64,000 nt of DNA from Bordetella parapertussis. GTDB taxonomy: Bacteria > Pseudomonadota > Gammaproteobacteria > Burkholderiales > SG8-41. Made by a program: the position numbers and the translations under genes. Under the pieces are notes generated by a model that worked only from the letters and a program-made list of their open reading frames with translations, did no database searches and was not told the origin of the DNA. Below are positions 26,544 through 35,384 of this stretch, piece by piece; the first letter of the stretch is position 1; each line of letters starts with the position of its first letter. The stretch is from the NCBI GenBank assembly GCA_945906815.1, contig CAMDRT010000005.1:1-64000 (forward strand). The letters are read 5' to 3'.

Positions 26544-27713
26544 CTATTTTAACAAGCGCGCGGACAACCAGTCCGCCATGTAGTCGGTACCGACCTGCCG
26601 ATTATCGACCTGGCAGTGTTCGGCGCCGCCTTCATCCTCGTCGAATATTTTAAGGGTCTTATCCTGCGAGCCGACGTTGGCGTGCAGCTGGTCCGCCACG
26701 GCGCGCGGTGTGAGCTTGTCCTGCGTGCCCCACATAATCAGGAAGGGACACTTGATCTTGTCGGCGACACCGGCGAGTGTGAATTTTTTGACTTTCTCCA
26801 TCGCCGAATCCATATCCGGCGTGCCGAGCACCCACGGCAACTGGAAGTGTGATGATGCGACGCTGTTGTAATCCGCCTTCATCGCCGCCCAGCGCTGTTG
26901 CCACACCGCGTGGTAATCGTAATGCGGCCCCCACGCCACACAAGCGGCGTAGCGTGGCTCGAACGCGGCGGCGCGCGGCGCGTAGTAGCCGCCGGCGCTG
27001 TAGGCCATGATCGCGACGCGTTTGGCATCGACATCATCGCGCTGGGCGACAAATTCGTAGGCGGGCGTGCCTGCGGCCTCGTAGTCGTAACGCGCCGGCA
27101 GATTGCGCAGACGCAGCGCTTCGCCCTGGCCGGGGCCGTCGATCGCCAGCGTGTGAAATCCGCGGTACGCCAGTTCGGCGCCGGCAAACAGTACGCTCAT
27201 CTCTTTGCAATTATCGAGACCATCGAACAACACCACGGTGGGTGCTGGGCCTTTGGCGTAGGGCGATTTGAGAAAATACGCAGGGAGTGTAGTGCCCTCG
27301 TACGGCACCTCGACGATCTCGAGAGTGGGATAACGGCGCTGGAGTCCTTCCTGAAAGCAGCGCAGCGCCTTGCGGTAGATGGCGGTTTTCAGTTCGCCGG
27401 GTGGCACCATGCGCTCGCCGGTGTAGTAATAGTTGCCCGCGCGCAAATAGTTGTTTCCCGCGGTAGCGCTATTGCCGGCCTTCGCCGCTGCATCGCCTGC
27501 AGCGGCCACCTTATCAGCGACCGCGCACCATTCTTCGTGCCAGGCATCCCCCGCATTGGCCTCGCCCGCGCGCTGGTGCAGCTTTTGCACGATCCAGTCG
27601 ATTTCGCCAAGCGCCACCGCGCCATAGGGCGCCATGCCCTTGCACACCAGAGTGGCGTTCGACCATTGAAAATTTTGCGGAAAGCTGTGTATCCAGTTGC
27701 CAGGGTAATACAT
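26544..27713 (-). CDS. alpha/beta-hydrolase, FrsA/2,6-DHPON-hydrolase-like
   Basis: 389 residues from the ATG after GGAG. An N-terminal helical cap (about 1-135), then the hydrolase fold: VVLFDGLDNCKE (oxyanion region), AIDGPGQGEALR, the nucleophile elbow MAYSAGGYYAPR (GxSxG replaced by AYSAGG) and late Asp (WGTQDKLTP) and His (GGAEHCQVD). This cap-plus-core arrangement fits the DUF1100/FrsA-like group that includes C-C bond hydrolases such as 2,6-dihydroxypseudooxynicotine hydrolase. No signal peptide. Lies 46 bp downstream of a Bug receptor on the same strand, so uptake and cleavage of one compound is plausible. Confidence 0.75.
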   Translation of the reverse strand: MYYPGNWIHSFPQNFQWSNATLVCKGMAPYGAVALGEIDWIVQKLHQRAGEANAGDAWHEEWCAVADKVAAAGDAAAKAGNSATAGNNYLRAGNYYYTGERMVPPGELKTAIYRKALRCFQEGLQRRYPTLEIVEVPYEGTTLPAYFLKSPYAKGPAPTVVLFDGLDNCKEMSVLFAGAELAYRGFHTLAIDGPGQGEALRLRNLPARYDYEAAGTPAYEFVAQRDDVDAKRVAIMAYSAGGYYAPRAAAFEPRYAACVAWGPHYDYHAVWQQRWAAMKADYNSVASSHFQLPWVLGTPDMDSAMEKVKKFTLAGVADKIKCPFLIMWGTQDKLTPRAVADQLHANVGSQDKTLKIFDEDEGGAEHCQVDNRQVGTDYMADWLSARLLK

Positions 27714-27759
27714 GATGTCTCCGGTGGATTGCGGGTGCGTAAGGTGGTGCACCGATTAT

Positions 27760-28743
27760 TTATTGACTGCGAATATTCGCCAGCTTCGCCACCTTCGCCC
27801 ATTTCGCCATTTCCAGAGGTAGCATTTTGCGCACTTCTTCGGGCGTGCGATAGTCTGCATCAACGCCTTCGGTCTCGAAGCGCTTGAGCGTTTCCGGCAG
27901 CTTCAGGTAGCGCGCGATTTCCATGTTGAGCTTGGTGATAATGCCGGCAGGCGTCCCCGCAGGCGCACCGACGGCCCACCAGTTGTTCGCCTCATAACCC
28001 GGCACACCGGCTTCGGCGATCGTCGGAAGATCGGGCGTCGGCGACGAGCGCTTGGCACCAGTGGTGGCAAGCGCCTTGATCTTGCCGCCTTTCAAATGCG
28101 GAAGCGTCTGAATCAACGACCCCAAATTGATTTGCGCCTGCCCTGCCATCGTGTCCAGCAGTGCAGGGAAGCCACCTTTGTAAACTACCACTATCAGTTT
28201 CATACCAGACAGGTGATGAAACAACTCGGAGCTGAATTGCGCATAGCCGCCGGATGTCGAAAACACCAGTTTGCCGGGATGCGCCTTGCCGTGCGCGATC
28301 AATTCCTTCACCGAATTGGCCGGCACCGCCGCATGCACCGAAAGCACGCTCGGCCCCAGACCCAGCGTTCCGGCCCACGCGAAGGCATTGAGCGGATCGT
28401 AGGGTAGCTTGCGCGTTGCGCCATTGACGGCATGTGCCGCGGAAGCCACCAGCAGGGTGTAACCGTCGGCTTGCGCGCGCGCTACGATCTCGGTGCCGAT
28501 AATGCCGTCGGCACCGGCGCGATTGTCCATTACCACCTGCCGCCCCAGGCGCTCAGTCAGATAATGCGCGAAATAACGCCCCATGATGTCGTTGCTGCCG
28601 CCAGGTGGAAACGGCACGATCATGCGTATCGGCCGCGCCGGATAGCCGGGCGCGGGGTCCGCGGGCACGCTGATTGGTGCCGCATGGGCATTGCCTGCTG
28701 CCACCAACAGCACGGCGAGATTCTTGGCAAAACATAATTTCAC
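27760..28743 (-). CDS. TctC/Bug-family periplasmic solute receptor (2 of 8)
   Basis: 327 residues starting at a GTG preceded by GAGGAGA. Signal peptide to about NAHA|AP. Typical Bug elements: RPIRMIVPFPPGGSNDIMGR, RQVVMDNRAGADGIIGTEIVA, ARAQADGYTLLVAS, and GYEANNWWAVGAPAGTP near residue 250. Probably co-transcribed with the hydrolase downstream. Confidence 0.9.
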   Translation of the reverse strand: MKLCFAKNLAVLLVAAGNAHAAPISVPADPAPGYPARPIRMIVPFPPGGSNDIMGRYFAHYLTERLGRQVVMDNRAGADGIIGTEIVARAQADGYTLLVASAAHAVNGATRKLPYDPLNAFAWAGTLGLGPSVLSVHAAVPANSVKELIAHGKAHPGKLVFSTSGGYAQFSSELFHHLSGMKLIVVVYKGGFPALLDTMAGQAQINLGSLIQTLPHLKGGKIKALATTGAKRSSPTPDLPTIAEAGVPGYEANNWWAVGAPAGTPAGIITKLNMEIARYLKLPETLKRFETEGVDADYRTPEEVRKMLPLEMAKWAKVAKLANIRSQ

Positions 28744-28873
28744 AAACAGTTCTCCTCGTCCTTATACTACGTTACAAAATCCCCGAGAAACGATTTCATG
28801 GGCGTTGCAGGCATGCGCCAACCGCGCATGTACGCCGATATAATTGTACCCGCACCACACAAGGAATGAAAAA

Positions 28874-29713
28874 ATGAATCCAACCGTTGCAGTAGTTGCA
28901 CAGGGCGCCATGGGTGCCGGCATAGGCGCGCGCCTGGTGCAGCGTGGCCTGCGTGTCATCACCTCGCTCACCGGGCGTAGCGGAGCCAGTGCCCAGCGGG
29001 CCCACGCTGCTGGCATGGTCGCGGTCTCCGACCAGGAATGCGCTCAAGCGGATTTCTTCCTGTCGATCTGTCCGCCGAGCGATGCGCTGGCATTGGCCGA
29101 GAAGATGGCGACGTTGATCGCTCCCGGCAACAAAAAGCCGATCTATGTCGATTGCAACGCGGTGAGTCCGCCGACCAAGATCGTGATCGCTAACGTCATC
29201 CTGAAGGCGGGCGCGCCGTTTGTCGATGTCGGCATCATCGGTTTGCCACCGCAGGGGGACCACAGCCCGTTTCTGCACGCTTCCGGTCCCGACGCAGAGA
29301 AATTGGGCGTACTCAACGACTTCGGTATCAAGGTCAACGTGATCAACGGCCCACTCGGCGCCGCCTCCGCCTTGAAGATGTCCTATGCTGGCATTACCAA
29401 GGGCATCACTGCGCTGGGATCGATGATGATGCTGGCCGCGACCCGTGCTGGTGTCGCCGACAAGCTGCGCGGCGAGCTCGAGCGCAGCCATCCGGCGTTC
29501 ATCGCGAACTTCCAGCGCGCGGTGCCGGATATGTTCGACAAAGCCTATCGCTTCGTCGGTGAGATGCAGGAGATCGCGGACTTCGTCGGCGAGGACCAGC
29601 AGGCCAGGCAAATGTACCAGGCCATCGCCGATTTCTACACGCGACTCGCGGCCGACCACGCAGGCCAGCAGGAAGAGACCGGCGCGCTCGCGGCGTTCCT
29701 GAAGAAGAATTAG
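28874..29713 (+). CDS. 3-hydroxyisobutyrate-dehydrogenase-like oxidoreductase (DUF1932 type)
   Basis: 279 residues from the ATG after AAGGA. N-terminal NAD(P) fold VVAQGAMGAGIGARLVQRG, with AQGAMG in place of the usual GxGxMG; then DCNAVSPPT (about 98), GIIGLPPQGDHSP (about 128), a catalytic-Lys type segment SALKMSYAGITKG (about 172) and the DUF1932-like C-terminal helices. Family enzymes oxidise beta-hydroxy acids. First gene of a likely five-gene + strand run (to 33425). Confidence 0.82.
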   Translation: MNPTVAVVAQGAMGAGIGARLVQRGLRVITSLTGRSGASAQRAHAAGMVAVSDQECAQADFFLSICPPSDALALAEKMATLIAPGNKKPIYVDCNAVSPPTKIVIANVILKAGAPFVDVGIIGLPPQGDHSPFLHASGPDAEKLGVLNDFGIKVNVINGPLGAASALKMSYAGITKGITALGSMMMLAATRAGVADKLRGELERSHPAFIANFQRAVPDMFDKAYRFVGEMQEIADFVGEDQQARQMYQAIADFYTRLAADHAGQQEETGALAAFLKKN

Positions 29714-29770
29714 CCTGCCCGTTTAGTGATCTCATGCTGATGGAGCTTACTGTGGTGGGGAGAGCAACCG

Positions 29771-30790
29771 ATGAAGAGCAGTGACGCCCCGCCGCAATCG
29801 GGAGCGCGCGTTCATGGCCGTGGCTACTGCGTGCTCGCTGGCACGCTGTGTGTCGTTGCCGCCAGCCTCATGTCTAGCCACGCAGCGGCGCAGTATCCCG
29901 AGCGCCCGTTGCGCTACATCGTGCCGCAGGCCGCCGGCAGCGCGTCTGATACCTCGGCGCGTATCATCGCCTTTGAACTCACGCGCATACTCGGCCAACA
30001 GGTGGTGGTCGACAACCGGCCCGGCGGTGGACTCACCATCGGCATCGACATGGTGGTGCGCGCTGCTGCCGATGGCTACACCATCGGCTACGGCAACATC
30101 GGCGGGTTGGCGATCAATCGCAGCATTCTGCCCAAAGTGCCGTATGACGCGCTTAAGGATGTGCAGCCCATCGCGCAGACCAATACCGGCAGTCAGTTGC
30201 TGGCGGTGACCCCATTGCTGCCCATCAAAACCGTGCGCGGGCTGATCGATTACGCGAAGGCGAATCCAGGCAAGCTGCTTAACGGCTCGTCGGGCAACGG
30301 CTCGCCGGGCCATCTGGCGGGCGAACTGTTTAAGCAGATGGCGGGGGTCAATATCGCGCATGTGCCCTACAAAGGTGGCGCACAAGCGATGACCGATATG
30401 ATGAGCGGGCAGGTGCAACTCATTTTCGAGAGCATGAGCTCGATCGTGCCGCATCATCGCGCGGGGCGGCTGCGCGGCATCGCTGTCACCGGGTTGAAGC
30501 GCGTGTCAAATTTTCCTGATCTGCCAACTATCGCCGAATCCGGCGTGCCCGGTTACGAGGTAACGGTGTGGGCCGGTCTGATAACGCCGGTGGGTGTATC
30601 CAGGGCTGTCATCACCAGGCTTAACCATGCGGTGAACAAGGCAATGGTCTCGCCGAGCCTGCTGGAAAAGTACGCGGCCAACGGCGTGGATCCTGTCGGC
30701 GGCAGCGTCGAGGCGTACGCGGCATTGATCAAAAGCGAAGTCGAAAAATATGCGTTGATCGCAAAGACGCTGAAGGCGAAAGTAGATTGA
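29771..30790 (+). CDS. TctC/Bug-family periplasmic solute receptor (3 of 8)
   Basis: 339 residues; GGGGAG precedes the ATG. Signal peptide to about SHAAAQ (residue 38). Bug marks: ERPLRYIVPQAAGSASDTSARI, GQQVVVDNRPGGG, AADGYTIGYGN, HVPYKGGAQAM and GYEVTVWAGLITP. The first glycine motif is QAAGSASD rather than FPPGGxxD. Lies between the oxidoreductase and the cupin gene in the same direction. Confidence 0.88.
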   Translation: MKSSDAPPQSGARVHGRGYCVLAGTLCVVAASLMSSHAAAQYPERPLRYIVPQAAGSASDTSARIIAFELTRILGQQVVVDNRPGGGLTIGIDMVVRAAADGYTIGYGNIGGLAINRSILPKVPYDALKDVQPIAQTNTGSQLLAVTPLLPIKTVRGLIDYAKANPGKLLNGSSGNGSPGHLAGELFKQMAGVNIAHVPYKGGAQAMTDMMSGQVQLIFESMSSIVPHHRAGRLRGIAVTGLKRVSNFPDLPTIAESGVPGYEVTVWAGLITPVGVSRAVITRLNHAVNKAMVSPSLLEKYAANGVDPVGGSVEAYAALIKSEVEKYALIAKTLKAKVD

Positions 30791-30869
30791 CGCGGTGAAA
30801 CGTGCGATTCGCTATGAAACAATGTCAAAATAACACCTTGGTACTTCGTTGACGCATTCGGGGGCGAGC

Positions 30870-31265
30870 ATGGCAATTCATAAAGAACACAAAGAGTTCT
30901 ACAAAATAGATTCCAGTGCCGGGTGGGAGACACCTGAGGGCTACCCGCGCGGTATCGAGCAACAGATACTCGCCGGCACCCTCGACGAGCAATCCGGGCG
31001 CGGCCACCGCACGCGTCACCTGCGTTTCGCGCCCGGTGTTTACACCACAGAACCGTTCGTGCATCCCTACTGGGAAGAGGTTTATCTCATTTCCGGCGAT
31101 CTCATCGTCGGCTGTGACCGGCAAGGCAAGGGCGGTATCAAATTCGGCCCGAATACCTACGCCTGCCGGCCTCCGGGCACGCCGCACGGGCCGTTCAAAT
31201 CCGACAGCGGGTGCCTGCTGGTCGAAATCCATTACTTCGATGAAGATAAGCGCACCAGCCCATGA
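30870..31265 (+). CDS. small single-domain cupin
   Basis: 131 residues from the ATG; a TTG 21 bp upstream is less likely. One cupin barrel: motif 1 in PFVHPYWEEVYLISGDL (about 66-82) with His and Glu metal ligands, motif 2 in CRPPGTPHGPF (about 104-114) with the second His. Metal-binding cupins of this size serve as dioxygenases, isomerases or decarboxylases. Its stop overlaps the next start (ATGA), so it is translated together with the substrate-binding-like protein. Confidence 0.75.
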   Translation: MAIHKEHKEFYKIDSSAGWETPEGYPRGIEQQILAGTLDEQSGRGHRTRHLRFAPGVYTTEPFVHPYWEEVYLISGDLIVGCDRQGKGGIKFGPNTYACRPPGTPHGPFKSDSGCLLVEIHYFDEDKRTSP

Positions 31266-32200
31266 CGCTGCCGCCATTGCGACCGCTGCGCGTTGCCATT
31301 CCCGATATGGTATCGCCGTCCTATTTTCCGGCCATTGCTGCAGTTGAGCTTGGCTGCTTTAAGCGGGAGGGGCTGGACGCCACGATAGAACTGCTCTTCC
31401 CTGTCACCCGCACCTACGAAGAACTGCGCGATGGCAATCTCGATTTTGTTGCCGGTGCCGCGCACGCGCCACTCTATGCCTTCAAGGACTGGAACGGGTG
31501 CAAGCTGCTGGCCGCGCTCGCTCAGCACATGTATTGGTTCTTGATACTGCGCAAGGACATCGGCGCAAAACGCGGTGACCTCGCTGCCGTAAAAGGGCTG
31601 CGTATTGGGGCGGCGCCCGGTCCCGTGGACGGTCTCACGCGCATGCTGGTCGAAGCCGGCATAGACCCGGTGCGCGATGTGCAAATCGGGCCGGTGCCCG
31701 GCACTGCGGGCAGCGGGGTGTCCTTTGGTGTGGCAGCAGCGAAAGCGCTCGAAGAAGGGAAACTGGATGGTTTCTGGGCGAACGGCATGGGTGCCGAGAT
31801 CGCGGTGCGCAATGGCAGCGGCACACTGGTGCTCGATGCGCGGCGCGGCGACGGGCCGCCGGCCGCGCGCGACTATACGTTCCCCGCCTTGGTGACCACG
31901 CAGAAAAAAATAGATCAGGAGCCCGCCGTCGTCGCCGGCGCGGTGCGCGCGCTGGTTGCTGCGCAACAGGCGCTTAAACGCGACCCGGGGCTGGCGCTAG
32001 TGGCCGCGAAAAAACATTTTCCCGCGGCTGAATTGGCACTCATCACCGAACTCATCCGGCGCGATGCACCGTTTTTTGATCCCGCCATTTCGCCACGGAC
32101 AGTGGATGCGCTGAACGGGTTTGCCCGAAACATGGGGATTCTTGCCGCAACGCCTGCGTATGACGACGTGGTCGCGCCCGGCTTCCGGCACCTGTGGTAA
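31262..32200 (+). CDS. NMT1/SsuA-like substrate-binding-fold protein without signal peptide
   Basis: 312 residues. The fold is that of ABC receptors for nitrate, sulfonates or thiamine precursors: LRVAIPDMVSPSYFPAIAAVELGCFKREGLD at the start (given here in outline), GNLDFVAGAAHAPLYAF, AAVKGLRIGAAPGP and IAVRNGSGTLV. The N-terminus begins directly with the first strand and has no signal peptide, so it seems cytosolic, unlike normal receptors. No ABC permease or ATPase is nearby. It may therefore be an enzyme or ligand sensor derived from this fold. Confidence 0.7.
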   Translation: MTLPPLRPLRVAIPDMVSPSYFPAIAAVELGCFKREGLDATIELLFPVTRTYEELRDGNLDFVAGAAHAPLYAFKDWNGCKLLAALAQHMYWFLILRKDIGAKRGDLAAVKGLRIGAAPGPVDGLTRMLVEAGIDPVRDVQIGPVPGTAGSGVSFGVAAAKALEEGKLDGFWANGMGAEIAVRNGSGTLVLDARRGDGPPAARDYTFPALVTTQKKIDQEPAVVAGAVRALVAAQQALKRDPGLALVAAKKHFPAAELALITELIRRDAPFFDPAISPRTVDALNGFARNMGILAATPAYDDVVAPGFRHLW

Positions 32201-32210
32201 CGCGCTACGC

Positions 32211-33425
32211 ATGGCGAGTACTCCACGCATACTGATTGCTGGCGGCGGCCCGGTCGGCATGATCACCGCGCTCGCGCTCGCGCAGCGCGGGTTTGCGGTC
32301 ACGGTGTTCGAGGCCGAAGCGCAAATCAGCGACGCGCCACGCGCGGCGACCACGCATCCAGCAACGCTGGAACTGCTGGCGGGCCTCGGCCTGAGCGAAG
32401 AGGTGATGCGGCAGGGGCTGACAGCGCGCACCTTTCAGTTTCACGACCGCCCGAGCAGCCGCTTGATCGTAGAGTTCGATCACGAAGTGCTGCGCCAGGA
32501 CACCGCCTATCCGTTCGTGGTGCAGTGCGAGCAGCACAAGCTCGCGCACCTGGCGCTGGGACGGTTGCGGGCGCTGCCGGGCGCTGAGGTGCATTTCTCT
32601 GCGCGCGTGGCGGCGGTGGACGCGCACGCCCAAGGCGTCGAGCTGACCGTCGACACCGCGGCTGGGATCAGAAAATTCAGCGGAGACTTTCTGGTGGGCG
32701 CGGACGGTGGACGCAGCATGGTACGCAAAAGCCTGGCCATCGACTTCGAGGGCTATACCTGGCCAGAGCGATTTATCGTGCTCACCACACCGTTCGATTT
32801 CGAAACGGAGCGCGGTTACTGTTTGCGCAATTACTTCTCCGACCCCGACGAATGGGCAAATCTGTTTAAGGTTGCAGGCGACGACGGCAAAGGTCTGTGG
32901 CGCGTGGTTTTCCCGACGCGGGATGACGAAAGCGATGAACTCGCCTTGAGCGACCACGAAGCACAACAAAGGCTGCAACGCTTTTTCCCGCGCACCTCGC
33001 CGTACCGGATTGTTCACCGCAATTTGTACAAAGTACACCAGCGGGTGGCGGCAACCTTTCGCACGGGCCGGGTATTTCTGGCGGGCGACGCCGCTCACGT
33101 CAATAACCCGATCGGCGGACTGGGCCTGAACTGCGGTATTCACGATGGCGTGGAGCTTGCCGAGCGGCTGGCAGGCTACTGCAGTGACCACAGCAGCGAA
33201 GACGAGCTCGACCTTTACGACCGCCGCCGGCGTCCCATCAACATCGAGTTTGTGCAGGAGCAGACGGTCAACAACAAGAAACGGCTCGAAGCGCAGGATC
33301 CCGTCGTGCGCGAGGCCCATTTCGAGCAATTGCGCAGCACCGCTGCCGCCCCTGCGCGACACCGGCAGTTTCTGTTGCGCACCTCGTTGATCGACAGCGT
33401 GCGTAAAGCGGCGCTTATTCGCTAG
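32211..33425 (+). CDS. FAD-dependent aromatic-ring monooxygenase (PheA/TfdB family)
   Basis: 404 residues from ATG 32211; earlier in-frame starts would run into the previous gene. FAD motifs: GGGPVGMITALALAQRG (about 9-25), the DG motif VGADGGRSMVRKSL (about 162) and GDAAHVNNPIGGLGLNCGIHDG in two parts (about 288). It lacks the C-terminal thioredoxin-like domain of phenol hydroxylase. Such enzymes hydroxylate aromatic rings with NAD(P)H and O2. Last gene of the run that begins with the DUF1932-type oxidoreductase. Confidence 0.87.
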   Translation: MASTPRILIAGGGPVGMITALALAQRGFAVTVFEAEAQISDAPRAATTHPATLELLAGLGLSEEVMRQGLTARTFQFHDRPSSRLIVEFDHEVLRQDTAYPFVVQCEQHKLAHLALGRLRALPGAEVHFSARVAAVDAHAQGVELTVDTAAGIRKFSGDFLVGADGGRSMVRKSLAIDFEGYTWPERFIVLTTPFDFETERGYCLRNYFSDPDEWANLFKVAGDDGKGLWRVVFPTRDDESDELALSDHEAQQRLQRFFPRTSPYRIVHRNLYKVHQRVAATFRTGRVFLAGDAAHVNNPIGGLGLNCGIHDGVELAERLAGYCSDHSSEDELDLYDRRRRPINIEFVQEQTVNNKKRLEAQDPVVREAHFEQLRSTAAAPARHRQFLLRTSLIDSVRKAALIR

Positions 33426-33436
33426 GGCCTGTTGAC

Positions 33437-33793
33437 CTAAGCCGAAATGACCTGATGCAGGGTGTGGTGGCGATTGTGCGTATAAGGCCGCACCTGCGTC
33501 GGCCAGCGCCCGTGGTCGACGGCCTGCGCGAATGCGGGACTCACCAGCACATCCTCGCTCTCGAGTTCATAGATAACGGCGTAGCGGGGTGCACCTTGCG
33601 GATCCATAACCCGGGTCTCTCCACCCATCGTAAGGCGCAGCGTGTCGAGCCGTGCGCGCGTCGCCGAGATCACCCCCGGCACTTGGGTAATCAGCGGTAT
33701 ATGCTCCTGGTCATACACCTCGTTGAAAAGCGCTTCCTTGTCAGGGTCGACATCCATCGAAACCGTAAAAATACATTTACCGACTATGGGCAT
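33437..33793 (-). CDS. small dimeric alpha/beta-barrel protein (DUF4286/EthD-like)
   Basis: 118 residues from the ATG that follows AAGGATGAG (an ATG six codons upstream overlaps that ribosome site). The pattern FTVSMDVDPDKEALFNEVY then HIPLITQVPGVISATRAR and APRYAVIYELES is typical of small ferredoxin-like dimeric barrels of the ABM/EthD/DUF4286 kind. Members are often found in catabolic clusters as non-haem monooxygenases or of unknown role. Likely last gene of the minus-strand unit with the amidohydrolase and two Bug receptors. Confidence 0.65.
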   Translation of the reverse strand: MPIVGKCIFTVSMDVDPDKEALFNEVYDQEHIPLITQVPGVISATRARLDTLRLTMGGETRVMDPQGAPRYAVIYELESEDVLVSPAFAQAVDHGRWPTQVRPYTHNRHHTLHQVISA

Positions 33794-33852
33794 AATATTC
33801 TCATCCTTCATGTTGTTGATCAGGCAAAACCAATCTCTGCAGGCAATGAACC

Positions 33853-35307
33853 TCAGTCCAGCTTCGCCCGCACGCGCAGGGCGGCGCCGGCCTCAATAGC
33901 CTCTCGCAGTACCGTGGCGTGATCGAGCGCGATAAAGCGCCCGCCACGTTGCAGGATGCGCCCATCGGCGATTACCGTATCGACGTTGCGCGGCTGCCCG
34001 AGTGACACCAGCGATTCGTAAGGATCGCCCAACGGCGCCATGTTGATGTCGCCGGTGCGCACGAGAATGATGTCGGCGCGTTTGCCGGGGGTCAGTGAAC
34101 CGGTGCGATCGGCAATGCCCAAATCCACCGCGCCGTCGAGAGTCGCGAGCTGCACCAGCCGTTTCGCCGTCAACCGCACACGCGCACCGACACGATGCCG
34201 GTGCAGGCTATGCAAAAAGCGCATGCACTGGAAAAAATCAACGTTATAGGTGCCGGTGTGGTCTATGGACATGCTGACTTTGACGCCGGCCTCCAGCAGT
34301 TCCGCCAACTGGATGACGCCGGCGCTTGCCGGACGCGTCGACTCACCCACCGGTGACGTGCTGTAACTCACGCCACGCGCCTTTAGAATCTGCCGTTCCT
34401 CGGCCGTGGTCAGCAGCGGATGCACCAGTTGCACATCAGGACCCAACAGGCCTGCGCTATCCAACAGCTTGATCGGACTGGGGCCGGAGGTGTGCATGGT
34501 AATCGGCAAACCGAGAGCGCGCGCGCCGCCCCAGTCCTGGCGTGCTGTGGCAACCGATATATTGCCGCGCATAAGATTGGTGGAGTCGCCGACGTTGCGC
34601 GAGCAAATACCCAGCGTCAGCGTGCCGTCATTGGGCATCCACCGCTGTTTGATTTTGGCCAGACCCTCAAGATCCATGGACTGGTCGTTGGGCATGCCCT
34701 GCGCCGGACCATAGGAAAAGCGTCCGCGCAGGCCCACGTCGCGCATCGCACGCAGCTCCGCGTCCGCGTGATCCGACGTGGCAATGTTGTGCGCCCAGTT
34801 GTGGACTGTGGTCGCGCCCGCGCTCAGCGCCTCGGCAAGCCCGAGCCGCACACTGCGATAACTGTCCTGCGGCGTGAACAGGCGGCCCAAAGTGTTGCTC
34901 ACCGGAAAATAGCCGCGCGCGGGATCATCAACGCGCATCATCGAGCGGAACAGGCTGGTCCACAGGTGCCAGTGCGTATCAATAAATCCGGGCATGCAAA
35001 TCATGCCGCCGGCGTCTATCACCGTGGCTGCCGGCGCAGTAATCTGCTGTGCCACCGCAACGATGGCGCCGTCACGCACATGCACATCACCGCGCGCGAA
35101 ATCGCCGACCGCGCCATCCATCGATAGCACAGTGGCACCGCGAATCACGAACTCGCCTCGTCCGGGCAGTGTAGGCAGTACTGGGGCTTCAGCCCCGCGG
35201 TTGCTGTTACCGGGTTGCGCACAGCCCGTGGCGGAGGCGACGCCGGTCACTGCCAGTGCCGTGGCCGCTTTGAGCAGGGTACGTCGATCTTTTTGCCGTT
35301 CATTCAT
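33853..35307 (-). CDS. exported metal-dependent amidohydrolase (Tat signal)
   Basis: 484 residues after GGGAG. The N-terminus DRRTLLKAATALAV is a twin-arginine signal followed by a Cys (ATGCAQ), so the folded enzyme is probably sent to the periplasm and perhaps lipidated. The amidohydrolase metal site shows HxH in FIDTHWHLW (about 110), a later His near MHTSGPSP (about 275), and the closing PGKRADIILVRT segment. It resembles the ATZ/TRZ, cytosine deaminase and chlorohydrolase branch. The gene follows two Bug receptors on the same strand, suggesting a hydrolase-receptor set for a nitrogen-containing compound. Confidence 0.82.
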   Translation of the reverse strand: MNERQKDRRTLLKAATALAVTGVASATGCAQPGNSNRGAEAPVLPTLPGRGEFVIRGATVLSMDGAVGDFARGDVHVRDGAIVAVAQQITAPAATVIDAGGMICMPGFIDTHWHLWTSLFRSMMRVDDPARGYFPVSNTLGRLFTPQDSYRSVRLGLAEALSAGATTVHNWAHNIATSDHADAELRAMRDVGLRGRFSYGPAQGMPNDQSMDLEGLAKIKQRWMPNDGTLTLGICSRNVGDSTNLMRGNISVATARQDWGGARALGLPITMHTSGPSPIKLLDSAGLLGPDVQLVHPLLTTAEERQILKARGVSYSTSPVGESTRPASAGVIQLAELLEAGVKVSMSIDHTGTYNVDFFQCMRFLHSLHRHRVGARVRLTAKRLVQLATLDGAVDLGIADRTGSLTPGKRADIILVRTGDINMAPLGDPYESLVSLGQPRNVDTVIADGRILQRGGRFIALDHATVLREAIEAGAALRVRAKLD

Positions 35308-35384
35308 GTGCTACTCCCTTTACTTTGAGATGGTTACGATGCGCGCGCTCGCGCCGCTGAAAGTCCGTACTTGTGGCGGGCTGC

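Noticed and set aside
32205..33362. 385-codon minus-strand frame opposite the FAD monooxygenase
   Set aside because: GC-rich shadow frame; no motif, and the monooxygenase on the other strand is complete.
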